From contig NZ_JASAUZ010000008.1 of assembly GCF_030162935.1 (NCBI RefSeq), positions 1 to 63,027 on the forward strand: DNA of 63,027 nucleotides, given 5' to 3'. The notes beneath the pieces were generated by a model. It made no database searches, was not told the DNA's origin, and was given only the letters and a program-made list of their open reading frames with translations. Positions 1-9,789 of the stretch are shown one piece after another. The DNA is from Comamonas halotolerans (lineage in GTDB: Bacteria; Pseudomonadota; Gammaproteobacteria; Burkholderiales; Burkholderiaceae_C). The translations under genes and the position numbers were made by a program. Position 1 is the first letter of the stretch. Every line of letters starts with the position of its first letter.

Positions 1-73
1 TGGTTGCTGGTGTTTCTGAATGGCACGCAATTAAAAATGCAGCCAGGAGCAGATGTAGAAAACGGTAGGGCAT
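1..73 (-). CDS. Putative lipoprotein, probable T6SS lipase immunity protein (partial, 5' end only)
   Basis: The ATG at 73-71 overlaps the TAA of the phospholipase gene (TAATG), so the two are translationally coupled. The 24 readable codons begin MPYRFLHLLLAAFLIAC: a basic/hydrophobic signal peptide ending in a lipobox (L-I-A-C), after which the gene leaves the window. Immunity proteins of Tle5-type phospholipase effectors are commonly periplasmic lipoproteins encoded directly downstream of the effector, so a Tli5-like immunity role is a context-based inference. The mature domain is not visible. Confidence 0.6.
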   Translation of the reverse strand, partial: MPYRFLHLLLAAFLIACHSETPAT

Positions 74-2382
74 TAGTCATAAGCCCGAGTGCGTGGGCCA
101 TTGTCAAAAAATTCAATCAAATGGCCTTGAAGTGGTTCTCCTTCTTTCATTCTTTTTGAATTTTTAGACATGAGATCATTCCAAAGCCTGAAGTCTGAAG
201 ATGCATTGCTTTCAGGCGCACTTTCTGTATGCAGCGTAAATAGTTGCTCACGCCATTGGTTGGCCAAATCGGGGTCTGCGCTGGCAATATTGAGTTCTGA
301 GTCCACTTCCATGCTCCGCTGGTTGATATTGGCAGAGCCCAGGGTGAAGAAAACATCGTCCACCACCAGCAGTTTGGAGTGCACATAAATGGGGCGGTAC
401 TGGTTTTGATTGCCCGGTTTTTTGGTGCCAGATACCAGGGTGGCTATATGCACTTTCAGCCCTGCAATGTCTTGGGGCGTGAGGTCGTTGCTGACCTGGC
501 CATCCGGGTCTGTGGTGTCTCTGTGCACCGTGGGCATGCGGTCGGCGCGGCCCAGGGCTTCCAGCATGTCATATGTGTTGGTGCGGCCATGGTCATCGGT
601 GACGTTGGTGATGATGAACACATGGCAAGTGCCATGTGCGGCTTCGTCTTTGCCGCCAGAAAGCAGCTGAAGCCTTGTTTGCTTCAGCCGTTGCGCTAGC
701 GGTTTATAGCGAAAATACTGGTTTTCAATATAAATGCAATCACGCGCATTGCCCATGGCTTGCATATAGCTTTCACGAATGCTGCGTTCTTTGCCTTCTT
801 GAAACTGCGTGCGCGTAATTTGCGCCACAGAGCGCATGCCGCCATCCTGGCTTGCGAAAACATCGGGAGTGAGTGATTTTCGTGCATCAGATATGCTGTC
901 AAACCAGCGGCGATACCAGGGGCTGCCTCTGTCCCAGGCAGCGCAGAAGTTGCGATTGAGATCGTGCAGAACAGCCCCTTTCACCTGGCAGGAAAGGTCT
1001 TGCCAGGGGCCAAAGCCTCTGACGCGAAGGCCTTTGGCATCTTCATAATCATGCGCGCTGGTATCCCAGTAGTTGTTGTGCATGTTGTGCCCCATGACAA
1101 AACCAATGGCGTCTTTGGGCTGTTCATAGTCAACCACAACAGTTTTTTGGTGGTGGCTTGGGAAGGCTGATAGAAGAAATAGTTGTAGTGCTGGTGTGGG
1201 CTGGTACTTTTTGAGTACGTTTTCCCAGATGTTGTTGAGTGCTATGGCGCTGCGCTCATCGCTGGTGTAGTCACGCACGCGGAAGTCAACGTTTTCAATC
1301 TCGCCTTCGGACATACGGTGGTGCCAATCACGGTTGAAGAGCAGCGAGTCCGGGTCGCCCGGAGCACCAGCACTGTTGATAAGCTTTTCCACCATGCCTT
1401 GCCCGTAATCTACCTGCTCAGTCGTGACAGGTAAGGTCTGGGCATGTGCGTATTGTTGTTCCAGGCGCTTTATCTTTGCTTCCAGTTCATCGAGTTCACG
1501 TTTTTTTTGATCGCTAGAAGAACTATCAGAATTGTCAAAAGGGTTGATCCATTCTGATGCTTTGCTGGTTAGATAATCGAACTTCAAAAGACGGTGCTTC
1601 TTTTTGGCATCTAGCAATTCTTTTTCGGCTTGCAACTGTTCTGGTGAAGGGGTAATTTTAGGTGGAAGAATTTTATGTTTGGCCCACACAACAGCATCTT
1701 TAATTGTGCTTGTATTGGTTTTTTCATTGATTCCAGGAACAGTATTTTCCATGACTTGCGTCAGTGGATTACGCCAAACAAGCAGCTTTACCTTTACACC
1801 TTCTTTACCCTTTTCTTCCAGTAATTCGCCAATACGTTTGCCGTTTGGACGTTCTAGACGTAATGATGCATCAAAACCCCATGTAATGATTTCAATGGTC
1901 TGCTTGGCTTCTTTGATGGCTTTGGCTACTGCACCAAATGTGTTTTGGCCGTTGATTAGAGGGGTAATTTGGTTATTTAAGCGGCGTGCACCCTGGTGGC
2001 TGTTCACATACCATTGAAGGGATAGCGCTGCTCTGGGGTGCTCTATGGTTGCAATGCTGCTTTGCTCGGTTCTTGCGCTGGGTTGGGTGTTGTCTGGGTC
2101 AGGGTCAAAATTGCCTTCTGATTTCGCATTGGGTGTATCTCTGGCATTGTCCCAGTCTCCTTCTTGTGATGACTCAAAACGCTCCATAGATGGCAGCCAT
2201 TGCCCTTGCTTGGGTGAGACATTTTCTCCAGCACCCCAGGTTTTTATTCTTCGGCCATCTGGTTCTATATAGCAATCAACAATGTATTGTGTTTCATTAA
2301 TGAAATAACGTAAATATTTTCGACCAGTTGAACTGTCTACATGGTAGCAGTAGTAACTGTTTGGAATGAATGGATCAGACAT
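73..2382 (-). CDS. Phospholipase D family T6SS effector (Tle5/PldA-PldB-like)
   Basis: 769 aa with two HKD (HxKxxxxD) motifs typical of phospholipase D: His411-x-Lys413...Asp418 and His668-x-Lys670...Asp, the second followed by GSANINQRSMEVDSE. The stretch around residues 245-315 is charged and coiled-coil-like. There is no signal peptide, as expected for a toxin delivered by VgrG. It starts 14 nt after the VgrG stop on the same strand and overlaps a lipoprotein gene at its 3' end, which is the standard VgrG-effector-immunity order. Known relatives hydrolyse membrane phospholipids of rival bacteria in the periplasm; that activity is inferred here. Confidence 0.85.
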   Translation of the reverse strand: MSDPFIPNSYYCYHVDSSTGRKYLRYFINETQYIVDCYIEPDGRRIKTWGAGENVSPKQGQWLPSMERFESSQEGDWDNARDTPNAKSEGNFDPDPDNTQPSARTEQSSIATIEHPRAALSLQWYVNSHQGARRLNNQITPLINGQNTFGAVAKAIKEAKQTIEIITWGFDASLRLERPNGKRIGELLEEKGKEGVKVKLLVWRNPLTQVMENTVPGINEKTNTSTIKDAVVWAKHKILPPKITPSPEQLQAEKELLDAKKKHRLLKFDYLTSKASEWINPFDNSDSSSSDQKKRELDELEAKIKRLEQQYAHAQTLPVTTEQVDYGQGMVEKLINSAGAPGDPDSLLFNRDWHHRMSEGEIENVDFRVRDYTSDERSAIALNNIWENVLKKYQPTPALQLFLLSAFPSHHQKTVVVDYEQPKDAIGFVMGHNMHNNYWDTSAHDYEDAKGLRVRGFGPWQDLSCQVKGAVLHDLNRNFCAAWDRGSPWYRRWFDSISDARKSLTPDVFASQDGGMRSVAQITRTQFQEGKERSIRESYMQAMGNARDCIYIENQYFRYKPLAQRLKQTRLQLLSGGKDEAAHGTCHVFIITNVTDDHGRTNTYDMLEALGRADRMPTVHRDTTDPDGQVSNDLTPQDIAGLKVHIATLVSGTKKPGNQNQYRPIYVHSKLLVVDDVFFTLGSANINQRSMEVDSELNIASADPDLANQWREQLFTLHTESAPESNASSDFRLWNDLMSKNSKRMKEGEPLQGHLIEFFDNGPRTRAYD

Positions 2383-2396
2383 TTGCTATTTTTCTG

Positions 2397-5300
2397 TTAG
2401 TTTTCTGACTTATGCGAAGTAGTGTTTGCGCTGTCGTAGGCAGTTTCTCCTGCTTGGCCTTTGCACAGGCTTTCTCGCTGTTCAGCTTCCCGGAAGAAAG
2501 TATCTTGTGCCCGTTTGGCAGGGTCGGGCAGCCATCCTTGGGATTTCAGCTGTTGCAGGCTTCTTGTCTTCTGGTCTGCACTAAAAGTGGTTGGTGCTTC
2601 AATGTCATAGGAAAGCCCATTAATCAGTTCGACCTTGTACTTGCTGATGCCAGTTTTATGCTGGAACTTAATTTTTCCTTTTTCATCAGTTAATCCACTT
2701 GCAACGAGGGCGCCGTGTGCATAGAGCTTGTATGGCTCGTGCGCATAGACTTTGCCCAGACCTGTTCCCCCGTGCGATTGCAGTGTGAATGTCAACATGG
2801 AATCCAGCTCTGAAGTTGGGAAGTTTGGTGATGCAAAGTCAATCCGCGTTGGCCCTTGCAATTTGCGCATGGAGGCTTTGTAGGTAATGCTGCCCGGTGC
2901 TTCAAACGTGATGTTGCCGCCTTCGATGGTGATGGCTGCGCCCTGCGCGGTGGCAATGCGCAGCTTGCGTGCGGCGGCAATGTCCATGCCCGCCTGCGCG
3001 CTTTGCACAGTAAGGGCCTGCTGGGCGTTGAGTTGCAGCACATCGGTTTGAGCCTGCACGTTGATGGCATCTTGCGCGGCAATGATGGACAGGCCTGTGC
3101 CTTCGTGGTCGGCCTTGGCAGCCGCAGCCACCAGCCCGATGGCCTGGCCCGCGTGCATGCGTGCCTGGGCGTTGATGGCTACGTTGATGCTGCCTCCCGA
3201 GGCCAGCGTGATGTCTTCACCCGCCGCCACTTGCATGTGCTGCCCGGCAATGGCCACCAGGCCGTTTTGGGCAGCGGCGACAATGATGGCATCGCCCGTG
3301 TGGGGCACGCGGTCTGGCCCTGTGGCGGGCGATTTCTCGGGCGCTTGCGCCAGGGCGTTGTCGCTGGAGTTGGCATCCACCGTGGTGCTGACCGAGCGCA
3401 GCATGGCAGCATGCGGGGCGTGGCTGTCGTCCATGGCGCTGCGCTGCTCCTGGTGGCTGCCTATCTGCCCGGGCAGGCGCACGGTCTGGTGGGTGCTGGC
3501 TGATTCGTTCAAGCCTTGCGAGAGGGTGTTCAGGTGCTGGAACATGGCCATGCCAGCGGCAAAGTCTGCCGTGGGCTCCAGCTGGATGCCACCCGGGCCG
3601 TGGTAGGTGGTGAGCATGACGCCTGCGCCGCCGCGCAAGGCGGCGTAGCCGTCGGTGCGCAGCTCAAAGCCCTGGCCGCGCACACCGCCCCGGTAGTTGT
3701 CTTGCTGGTGAATGATGTGCCCCAGGTTCAACTGTGAGGTCTTGATGCTGGAGGCCATTTGCGCACGCAGCTGCTGGTTGCTGTCGTCAAACACCAGCTG
3801 GTTGTAGCCTTTGCCGCCCAGCTCTTTGGATTTGAAGCCCCACAGGGCGGTGGCGTTGCGGTGGCCTTGTGCGCCTGGAGATGCGGCATGCCAGGCCGGT
3901 GCGTGGCCGCCGCCCATGCCTGCGGTCAGGTTGTGCTGTGCGCTGGGGGTGGTGTCGTTGGCCTGGGCAAACAGCTCGGCGGCATCGCTGGTGTTTCTGG
4001 CGGCAGCGCCGCCGGGGGTGGGAGCGATGCCGCCCGCGCCCTGGCCGTTGTACAGGGTGCCGATGACGATGGGCTGGTCGGGGTCGTTGTCGGTGAACTT
4101 GACCAGCACTTCCTGGCCGATGCGGGGCAGCCATTGCCAGCCCAGGCCGGGGCCCGCCTGACGCTGGGCCACCCGCACCCAGCGGGTGTTGCGGTTGTCT
4201 TTGCGCACTTGCTGGGCATCGGGCATCTGGGTTTGCACAAACTCGCTTTGCCAGTGAAAGCGGATGCGTATGTCGCCACGGGCGTTGGTATAGATTTCAT
4301 CGGGGCCGTTGGGCGTGGATGAGCCGTCAGGCCCGACAACGATGGCGCTGTGCACGCCAAAGGCCAAGGCTCTGGAGCCCAGGCCCGTGCTGGGTGCGCT
4401 GTCGCTGGGCGTTTGCAGTGGGGCACGCCAGGGGGTGCTGGCGTGGATGGCTCTGAAGCGGTTGGCGTAGCCATGGGATTGGGCCTGCGCGATCAGGGCC
4501 GCATCGGGGTAGCTGCGCGGGCTCTGCCAGGATGCGGACAGGGCGTCATCGATTGCAAAAGCATCGCCAGCCAAAGCGCCAGCACCCGAAGCGCTGGCCC
4601 CAAATGCGCGTTGGGGCTGCTGCTGCGTGCCAGGTCTGTCCATCAGTCCCGGGGTGCCGGGCAGCACGTTCAGGTCTATGCCGCTGTCTTCAAACCACAA
4701 GTGATGCCGGGCTGTGCCCAGGCGGGCTTCAATGACTTGTGCCGAGTTGGTGGGCAGGTCGTTAAAGCCCGCTTGCTCCAGGGCCTCAAGCACCAGGGTG
4801 GGTGCAGTGTCGGGCAGACCCAGCGCGGGCGCTTCCTGCACCGTCAGTCGGGTGCCAACTTGTGCGGTGCGCACGCTGGAGCGCCCGGCCATCATGTCGC
4901 TAAACGCTTCCACTCCCTGCATCAGGCGCACGGCGGTGCGCTCCAGTGCGCGGTGGCTGTCCAGACCTTTGCTGTGGTCGTCCTGGCCCAGCAGATGGTC
5001 ATAAGCAATGTCGGGGGTGTGCGCAGGCGGGTTCAGGCGGCGCGCTTGCGCGTCTTGCAGCCGGTGTGCATCGGGCATCCAGGCGGCTGCGTGGATGCGC
5101 TTGACGCCCATGCGTGTCTGGCGGATGAGCGACTGCACGGCGTCTTCGGTTTCCTGGGCCGCCTGACGGTGAAAGCGCGTGGGCGAGGTCAGGTTTTGCG
5201 GGGTGGCACTTTCCTGGCTGCTGTCACCAAAGAAGATGATTTCATGGCCCCACTGCACCTGTGGATTGGCTTGCACGCGCCAGCCCAGACCTTCTTCGGC

Positions 5301-5978
5301 CAGGATGCGCGAGAGGAATGCGTAATCGCTCTCACGCCACTGAGTGCAGTAGTTGCGGATGGGGGCATCCTGGATCAGGGCGCGGGCATCGCCGCTTAAA
5401 TGCCAGACTGCCCCCTGGCGGGTATAGGGGGCCAGCACGAATTCGATGATCTGGGCGATGCTGCGGTCTTGAAAGATCTGGCTGCGTGCCTGCTGCGTTG
5501 CCAGCCACAGCCAGGGAACCAGGGTGAGGCGGTAGCGGGCCAAAGCGCCATCGGCCTCCAGCGCTTCCACCTTGCGCAGCAGGCCGCTGCGGGTGTACAG
5601 GCTGCCATCAGCGCAGACGGTGTGCAGCAGCAGGCCCTGGCCCAGCAGATCGTGCAAGGGCAAGTCGGCTTCCAGGCTCAGGCACAGTAGGCGGGTTTCA
5701 CCGATTTCGCTGAGTGCTTCGCGGGCAATCCAGGCTTCGGGCTGCAGCGCCTGCACGGTGGACTCCAGCGCAGCACCGGAGCCTGAAGGAACCAATTGCA
5801 AGCGATACAGACGCGCATTGGCGCTGAAAGAGGCGGGGGCGAGCAAACTGGCAAGCTCAGCGTGGTTGCGTGAGGGCTCAAACATGAACAGCAAACGGTG
5901 GCAAGCCGTTGGAGATGAAGTGGAAAAAGCGTGACGTAAAACCTTTCCATTAATACCCAATCCACTTAATAAACACAA
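2397..5978 (-). CDS. vgrG: Type VI secretion system tip protein VgrG with C-terminal transthyretin-like extension
   Basis: 1193 aa. A gp27-like N-terminal half is followed by a gp5 OB-fold near residues 560-645 (GDIRIRFHWQ ... WLPRIGQEVLVKF ... IVIGTLYNG), then a DUF2345 beta-prism near 890-1035 with repetitive DITLASGGSINV-type strands. A C-terminal domain near 1075-1130 (KLYAHGALVASGLTDEKGK) looks transthyretin-like; in other VgrGs such domains bind phospholipase effectors, which fits the PLD gene 14 nt downstream. The longest frame opens with TTG at 5978; an ATG at 5885 is possible but would cut into the N-terminal domain, so the start is uncertain. No hcp or structural T6SS genes are in the window, making this an orphan VgrG island. 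Confidence 0.92.
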   Translation of the reverse strand: MCLLSGLGINGKVLRHAFSTSSPTACHRLLFMFEPSRNHAELASLLAPASFSANARLYRLQLVPSGSGAALESTVQALQPEAWIAREALSEIGETRLLCLSLEADLPLHDLLGQGLLLHTVCADGSLYTRSGLLRKVEALEADGALARYRLTLVPWLWLATQQARSQIFQDRSIAQIIEFVLAPYTRQGAVWHLSGDARALIQDAPIRNYCTQWRESDYAFLSRILAEEGLGWRVQANPQVQWGHEIIFFGDSSQESATPQNLTSPTRFHRQAAQETEDAVQSLIRQTRMGVKRIHAAAWMPDAHRLQDAQARRLNPPAHTPDIAYDHLLGQDDHSKGLDSHRALERTAVRLMQGVEAFSDMMAGRSSVRTAQVGTRLTVQEAPALGLPDTAPTLVLEALEQAGFNDLPTNSAQVIEARLGTARHHLWFEDSGIDLNVLPGTPGLMDRPGTQQQPQRAFGASASGAGALAGDAFAIDDALSASWQSPRSYPDAALIAQAQSHGYANRFRAIHASTPWRAPLQTPSDSAPSTGLGSRALAFGVHSAIVVGPDGSSTPNGPDEIYTNARGDIRIRFHWQSEFVQTQMPDAQQVRKDNRNTRWVRVAQRQAGPGLGWQWLPRIGQEVLVKFTDNDPDQPIVIGTLYNGQGAGGIAPTPGGAAARNTSDAAELFAQANDTTPSAQHNLTAGMGGGHAPAWHAASPGAQGHRNATALWGFKSKELGGKGYNQLVFDDSNQQLRAQMASSIKTSQLNLGHIIHQQDNYRGGVRGQGFELRTDGYAALRGGAGVMLTTYHGPGGIQLEPTADFAAGMAMFQHLNTLSQGLNESASTHQTVRLPGQIGSHQEQRSAMDDSHAPHAAMLRSVSTTVDANSSDNALAQAPEKSPATGPDRVPHTGDAIIVAAAQNGLVAIAGQHMQVAAGEDITLASGGSINVAINAQARMHAGQAIGLVAAAAKADHEGTGLSIIAAQDAINVQAQTDVLQLNAQQALTVQSAQAGMDIAAARKLRIATAQGAAITIEGGNITFEAPGSITYKASMRKLQGPTRIDFASPNFPTSELDSMLTFTLQSHGGTGLGKVYAHEPYKLYAHGALVASGLTDEKGKIKFQHKTGISKYKVELINGLSYDIEAPTTFSADQKTRSLQQLKSQGWLPDPAKRAQDTFFREAEQRESLCKGQAGETAYDSANTTSHKSEN

Positions 5979-6141
5979 AGCGTTAGCGCAAGAAATGCGC
6001 TTAAGTAATTATTTTTTAAATATTGATGCGTAGAAGGAACAAAGCTAAAATTACAAGTAGTTTCAATTCCGGGTGTGGATTTATATTTCTTTGAGATAGG
6101 TCATATGGGCTTGCTTATTTTGAATGGTTCAGGTTGATGGC

Positions 6142-6498
6142 TTAAAGAGAGTTGCCTGTTGGATCATCTTTAGTTTTTTGAGTGTGTTTAGGTCGTTTCC
6201 ACAGAATCTGGATAGGTTTATCGAAGTAATCGGTTGATGCGGGGTCAAGCAACTCAACTTCAGTGACATTTTCTGCTTGCGTAACGACGCGGATTCGGAT
6301 TGTTTTTCTATGCCAGTCATAGAGCAAAATTCCTCTGTCACAGTCAAAATGAGAATCAAATGGACCAGCAGCGCAGAAGACATCATCAATTGTCATGCCG
6401 GCGAAAAAGTTTTCGGGGTTGCAGAAGAACGCTTCAAGCTCTTTTTCTGATGGATTTGGCCAGGTCTTAGAACGGGTTGTGTAATTTTCTTTATTCAT
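6142..6498 (-). CDS. Hypothetical protein
   Basis: 118 aa from ATG 6498, which has a GGAA-containing ribosome site; an in-frame ATG at 6531 lacks one. The sequence is acidic and soluble-looking with no signal peptide or membrane segment, and I recognise no family. It is upstream of and on the same strand as vgrG with a gap of about 160 nt. It could belong to the T6SS island, but nothing in its sequence shows this. Confidence 0.5.
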   Translation of the reverse strand: MNKENYTTRSKTWPNPSEKELEAFFCNPENFFAGMTIDDVFCAAGPFDSHFDCDRGILLYDWHRKTIRIRVVTQAENVTEVELLDPASTDYFDKPIQILWKRPKHTQKTKDDPTGNSL

Positions 6499-6583
6499 AG
6501 CGTGTTCCTGCTCATTTCGTGAAGAGCACATTCCGATCAGACATATCTATCCAGATGGCTGATCGGAACACTGGATCAGAATA

Positions 6584-7018
6584 ATGGTGTTATCTGACCT
6601 CTTGTTGATTGGCGATGATGAGATGTTTGGTGAACTCTTTGTGCCGACATCCAACGTTTCTGGATTTTTCTATAAAAATCTCAATGAATGCACATCTCTA
6701 TATCAAAGAATAGACAGCAGATTGGCGCTTGTTTCGAATTTGCAGCAGGTACTACATATTCATGCACAGACGTCCAGACGCCCAGACGTATGTTTTTTTA
6801 AAGTCTTGCGGATTGCGCTGGCTCGGCTGGATTCAATTGCTTTAGAGGGGCTGCACCGAGAAAGTACAGGCACTTGTGTTGTACCCAAAGTGAGGCGCTA
6901 TTGCTCACGAATTCTTGAGCGCGCAGTACTTCGCAAGATCATGAAAATGGGTTGCAGCGCAAGCCCCCAGAATGTGATGGACATGGGCAGATCACTGTTC
7001 ACTATTGAGACCCGCTAA
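6584..7018 (+). CDS. Doubtful ORF, hypothetical
   Basis: A 144-codon open frame between the T6SS cassette and a dispersed repeat. Its stop codon is supplied by the terminal inverted repeat of the element at 7009-7130. There is no clear ribosome site and no recognisable motif. It may be a non-coding frame or the remains of a gene interrupted by the repeat. Confidence 0.2.
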   Translation: MVLSDLLLIGDDEMFGELFVPTSNVSGFFYKNLNECTSLYQRIDSRLALVSNLQQVLHIHAQTSRRPDVCFFKVLRIALARLDSIALEGLHRESTGTCVVPKVRRYCSRILERAVLRKIMKMGCSASPQNVMDMGRSLFTIETR

Positions 7019-7130
7019 CACTACCATTGATACGTCGTTGCTTCGCCTTGTCGTACGCCAGTACTGCCTGCTGCTTCGCAGCCCGTCTCAATCGCAAGCC
7101 TTCGGTTTGCTGGGTAGTGTTAGCGGCTCT
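7009..7130 (+). repeat. Dispersed MITE-like repeat, copy 1
   Basis: 122 bp bounded by a perfect 14-bp terminal inverted repeat (CCGCTAACACTACC at 7012-7025, its complement at 7113-7126). Inside it are the segment TTGCTTCGCCTTGTCGTAC and the small hairpin CAAGCCTTCGGTTTG. Related copies lie at 8246-8370, 23661-23784 and 43009-43130, all in the same orientation. It encodes no transposase. Spurious short ORFs recur in every copy. Confidence 0.85.
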
Positions 7131-7195
7131 GAATGACGGAACGCAGGATGCCTTTTGCCATTTGCCTTTTGCCGTTTGTGGGTTGCAGGGGGGAA

Positions 7196-8104
7196 TCAGC
7201 TTTGGAAAGCATGCATGCCGCGCAGGCAAAACTCCACAAACCGCTGTGCTGCTGGTGAGAGCTGACGCCCGGTACGGGTGATGAGTTGCATTTCAGCATG
7301 GGCAAAAGCGGGGTTGTCCACGGGGATAGCCCGGACCAGGTCTTGGGCCAGCTCGGCGGTTACTGCGCATTGAGGCAGCAATGTGACGCCTTGGCCACTG
7401 CAGACAAAGTGCATGAGCACAGAAATCAAATTACTGGTGAGTGCGGGGCTCAGGCGGATTTTGTCGGTCTGCTCTGCATACTCCACCAACTGCCGAATGC
7501 CATAAACGCCTTGTAGCAGTGCGATGGGCCATTGAGTCAACTCTGCCAAGGAGGTACGGGGCTGGCTGGCCAAAGGGTGGTGGCTGGCGACGACTGCATG
7601 CATGGGTTGCAACGCACTGGCCCGGGCGGTGACCATGGGATCTGGTGGCGCGTAATAGACCAGACCCAGTTCGGCCTGGTCTTCCCGCACGCGTCGCATG
7701 ATTTCGTTGGTGCCGTAAATCTCCAACGACACCGAGACACCAGGGTGCTGGTTGCGGAACTGGCGGATTGGTCCTTCAATCAGCTCCTGGGCAAAGCCTT
7801 CACCGCTGACCACACTGACTGTGCCACTGAACAGACCGCGCAGTGATTCGAGCTTGGCCAACATGTCGTGCTGGTGAGATTGCTGCTGGCGGTAGTAATC
7901 CAGGATAAGCACGCCAGCGGGTGTGGGCTCCACACCGCTGCGGTGGCGCTCCAGCAGGCTCAGGCCCAGCTCTTCTTCCAACAGGGCAATCTGTCGGCTG
8001 ACCGCGGAAGGGACTATGCCCAGCTTTTCTGCCGCATTGCGGACGCTGCCGCAGGCTACAGCCTCATACAAATAACGAGCACGGGAGTCTTGGAAGTTTG
8101 GCAT
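7196..8104 (-). CDS. LysR family transcriptional regulator
   Basis: 302 aa from ATG 8104 (MPNFQDSRARYLYEAVACGS); the open frame extends upstream but the conserved LysR N-terminus begins here. A winged HTH spans residues 5-65 (NAAEKLGIVPSAVSRQIALLEEELG), followed by a substrate-binding effector domain. It is divergent from the DUF3100/amidohydrolase pair at 8449-11102 and, as is usual for LysR proteins, probably controls that pair. The ligand is unknown. Confidence 0.9.
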   Translation of the reverse strand: MPNFQDSRARYLYEAVACGSVRNAAEKLGIVPSAVSRQIALLEEELGLSLLERHRSGVEPTPAGVLILDYYRQQQSHQHDMLAKLESLRGLFSGTVSVVSGEGFAQELIEGPIRQFRNQHPGVSVSLEIYGTNEIMRRVREDQAELGLVYYAPPDPMVTARASALQPMHAVVASHHPLASQPRTSLAELTQWPIALLQGVYGIRQLVEYAEQTDKIRLSPALTSNLISVLMHFVCSGQGVTLLPQCAVTAELAQDLVRAIPVDNPAFAHAEMQLITRTGRQLSPAAQRFVEFCLRGMHAFQS

Positions 8105-8245
8105 GGCAAGCGTGGAGTGAAGGTCTGGAGGAGGGCGGGTCGTGATGTATTGTGTTCTGTTTTTTAGAACAGAAAAATAAATCAAATGCAATCTATGCGC
8201 AGATATAGTCGTCGCCAGTGGCTCACGCGCATAACCAGCTTGTTC

Positions 8246-8370
8246 TCCCCACTAACACCCTCCCTGTTACGTCGCTGCTTCGCCTTGTCGTACCTTTGTA
8301 CTGTCTGCGTCGTCGTGCCTTGTCTCAGCCGCAAACATCGGATTTGCTGTGGGGTGCTGGCGGCTGAGAG
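8246..8370 (+). repeat. Dispersed MITE-like repeat, copy 2 (diverged)
   Basis: A diverged copy of the element at 7009-7130. It retains CACTAACACC near its left end, the core GCTGCTTCGCCTTGTCGTAC, and a decayed right terminus. It lies in the LysR/DUF3100 intergenic region, so it separates or carries part of their divergent promoters. Confidence 0.65.
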
Positions 8371-8448
8371 TGAAGTGGCGTGACCGAACGGTTTGTTCAA
8401 TATCAGTCGCGTGGGATTGCGCAGGCAGCGGCGCGAAAAGGGAAATCG

Positions 8449-9789
8449 ATGACTTCTGAAGTTCAACCGGCCGCTATGGCCAAACCCGGCATCAGTGCTG
8501 GCAGTGTTGCGCAGGTGTTTGCACTGGCCTTGGTGATTGCTGGCTTGTCGGAATGGCTGGGCCCGTTGCCCATTGAGCTGGGCGTTGGCAAGGTGGTGCT
8601 CCTGCCCATGATTTGGGCGCTGCTGATTGGTTTGGTCTTGGGTCTGCTGTCCAGACGGATGCCTGGACCGCTCAAGCTCAGCCTGCATAGTCAGCACCTG
8701 GCGGCGGCAGTGCTGTCGTGCGCACTGTTTCTGTTCATTGCCAAACTGGGTTTGCTGGTAGGTGGTTCACTGCCACAACTTGCCAAGGTGGGTTGGGGCC
8801 TGGTGTTGCAAGAAATGGGCAATCTGGTGGGCTGTGTGCTACTGGGTATGCCAGTTGCGCTGTTGCTGGGTATCAAGCGCGAGGCCATCGGCGCGACATT
8901 CTCCATTGGCAGAGAACCAGGTCTTGCCATCGTGGGTGAGCGCTTCGGCATGGACTCGCCAGAAGGCCGTGGTGTGCTGGCTGAGTACATTACCGGCACC
9001 TTGATTGGCGCTATCTTTATTTCCTTGCTGGCAGGCTTTGTCGCCAGTCTGGGCATTTTCAATCCACTGGCGCTGGGCATGGGAGCGGGCGTGGGCTCTG
9101 GCAGCATGACTGCTGCTGCGGTGGGGGCGATTGCCGCGCAATATCCTGATCAGGCTGACCAGGTGGCGACGTTCGCTGCAGCCGCCAATCTGATTGCCAC
9201 CACGGTAGGTACTTATCTGACGCTGTTCATTTCGCTGCCTTTGGCCGTGCATGCATATCGTATTTTTGAGCCTATTCTGGGGCGCCGTGCCAAAACAGTG
9301 GAAAAGGAAGCGGCTGTCTCCAATACTCAGGCCGTGGTGCACGCTCCGGTACTGAATCTGGGCATGCGTTTGCTGTCATGGGTTTTTGTGGGCCTGCTGG
9401 TGCTGATTGGCAACCGCATTGGCTATGGCATTCCAATGCTGGATGCTTTGCCTGGTGTGATCATCATCATTGTTGCCGTGCTGGTTGGAGACCTGATTTA
9501 TATCGGCACCAAGCGCAAGCTGCCAGCAGTGTGCTGGATTTCGTTCATCGCCATGGCCATGACTTTTCCAGCCACTCCTTATGCGGCTGAAGTTGCGGCA
9601 CTGACTGGCAAGGTCAACTTTCTGGCCATGATCACGCCCATGCTGACGTTTGCGGGCTTGTCGCTGGCCAAGGACATTCCGGCCTTCCGCCGTCTTGGCT
9701 GGAGGATTGTGGTGGTGTCGCTGCTTGCCAATGCCGGGGTGTTCCTGGCCGCTACCGTGATTGCACAGTTTTTTGTCGGTTCGATGTAG
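8449..9789 (+). CDS. DUF3100 family integral membrane protein, probable transporter
   Basis: 446 aa from ATG 8449 (MTSEVQPAAMAKPG), preceded by a purine-rich AAAAGGGAAA site; an upstream in-frame start at 8380 lies next to the repeat and is less likely. The protein has about 10-12 hydrophobic segments and glycine-rich loops (GAGVGSGSMTAAAVGAIAA). The family is uncharacterised. Because DUF3100 genes often sit beside an M20 amidohydrolase, I infer transport of an N-acyl amino acid, peptide or similar substrate cleaved by the enzyme at 9930-11102. Confidence 0.82.
   Translation: MTSEVQPAAMAKPGISAGSVAQVFALALVIAGLSEWLGPLPIELGVGKVVLLPMIWALLIGLVLGLLSRRMPGPLKLSLHSQHLAAAVLSCALFLFIAKLGLLVGGSLPQLAKVGWGLVLQEMGNLVGCVLLGMPVALLLGIKREAIGATFSIGREPGLAIVGERFGMDSPEGRGVLAEYITGTLIGAIFISLLAGFVASLGIFNPLALGMGAGVGSGSMTAAAVGAIAAQYPDQADQVATFAAAANLIATTVGTYLTLFISLPLAVHAYRIFEPILGRRAKTVEKEAAVSNTQAVVHAPVLNLGMRLLSWVFVGLLVLIGNRIGYGIPMLDALPGVIIIIVAVLVGDLIYIGTKRKLPAVCWISFIAMAMTFPATPYAAEVAALTGKVNFLAMITPMLTFAGLSLAKDIPAFRRLGWRIVVVSLLANAGVFLAATVIAQFFVGSM

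Noticed and set aside
4350..5399. 349-codon plus-strand frame inside vgrG
   Set aside because: Antisense shadow of a conserved VgrG with no motif of its own.
7027..7281. Short ORF beginning MIRRCFALSYASTACCF and its near-copies at 8186, 23610 and 43027
   Set aside because: These recur because the dispersed repeat recurs. Reading frames differ downstream, there are no ribosome sites, and they end in unrelated flanks.
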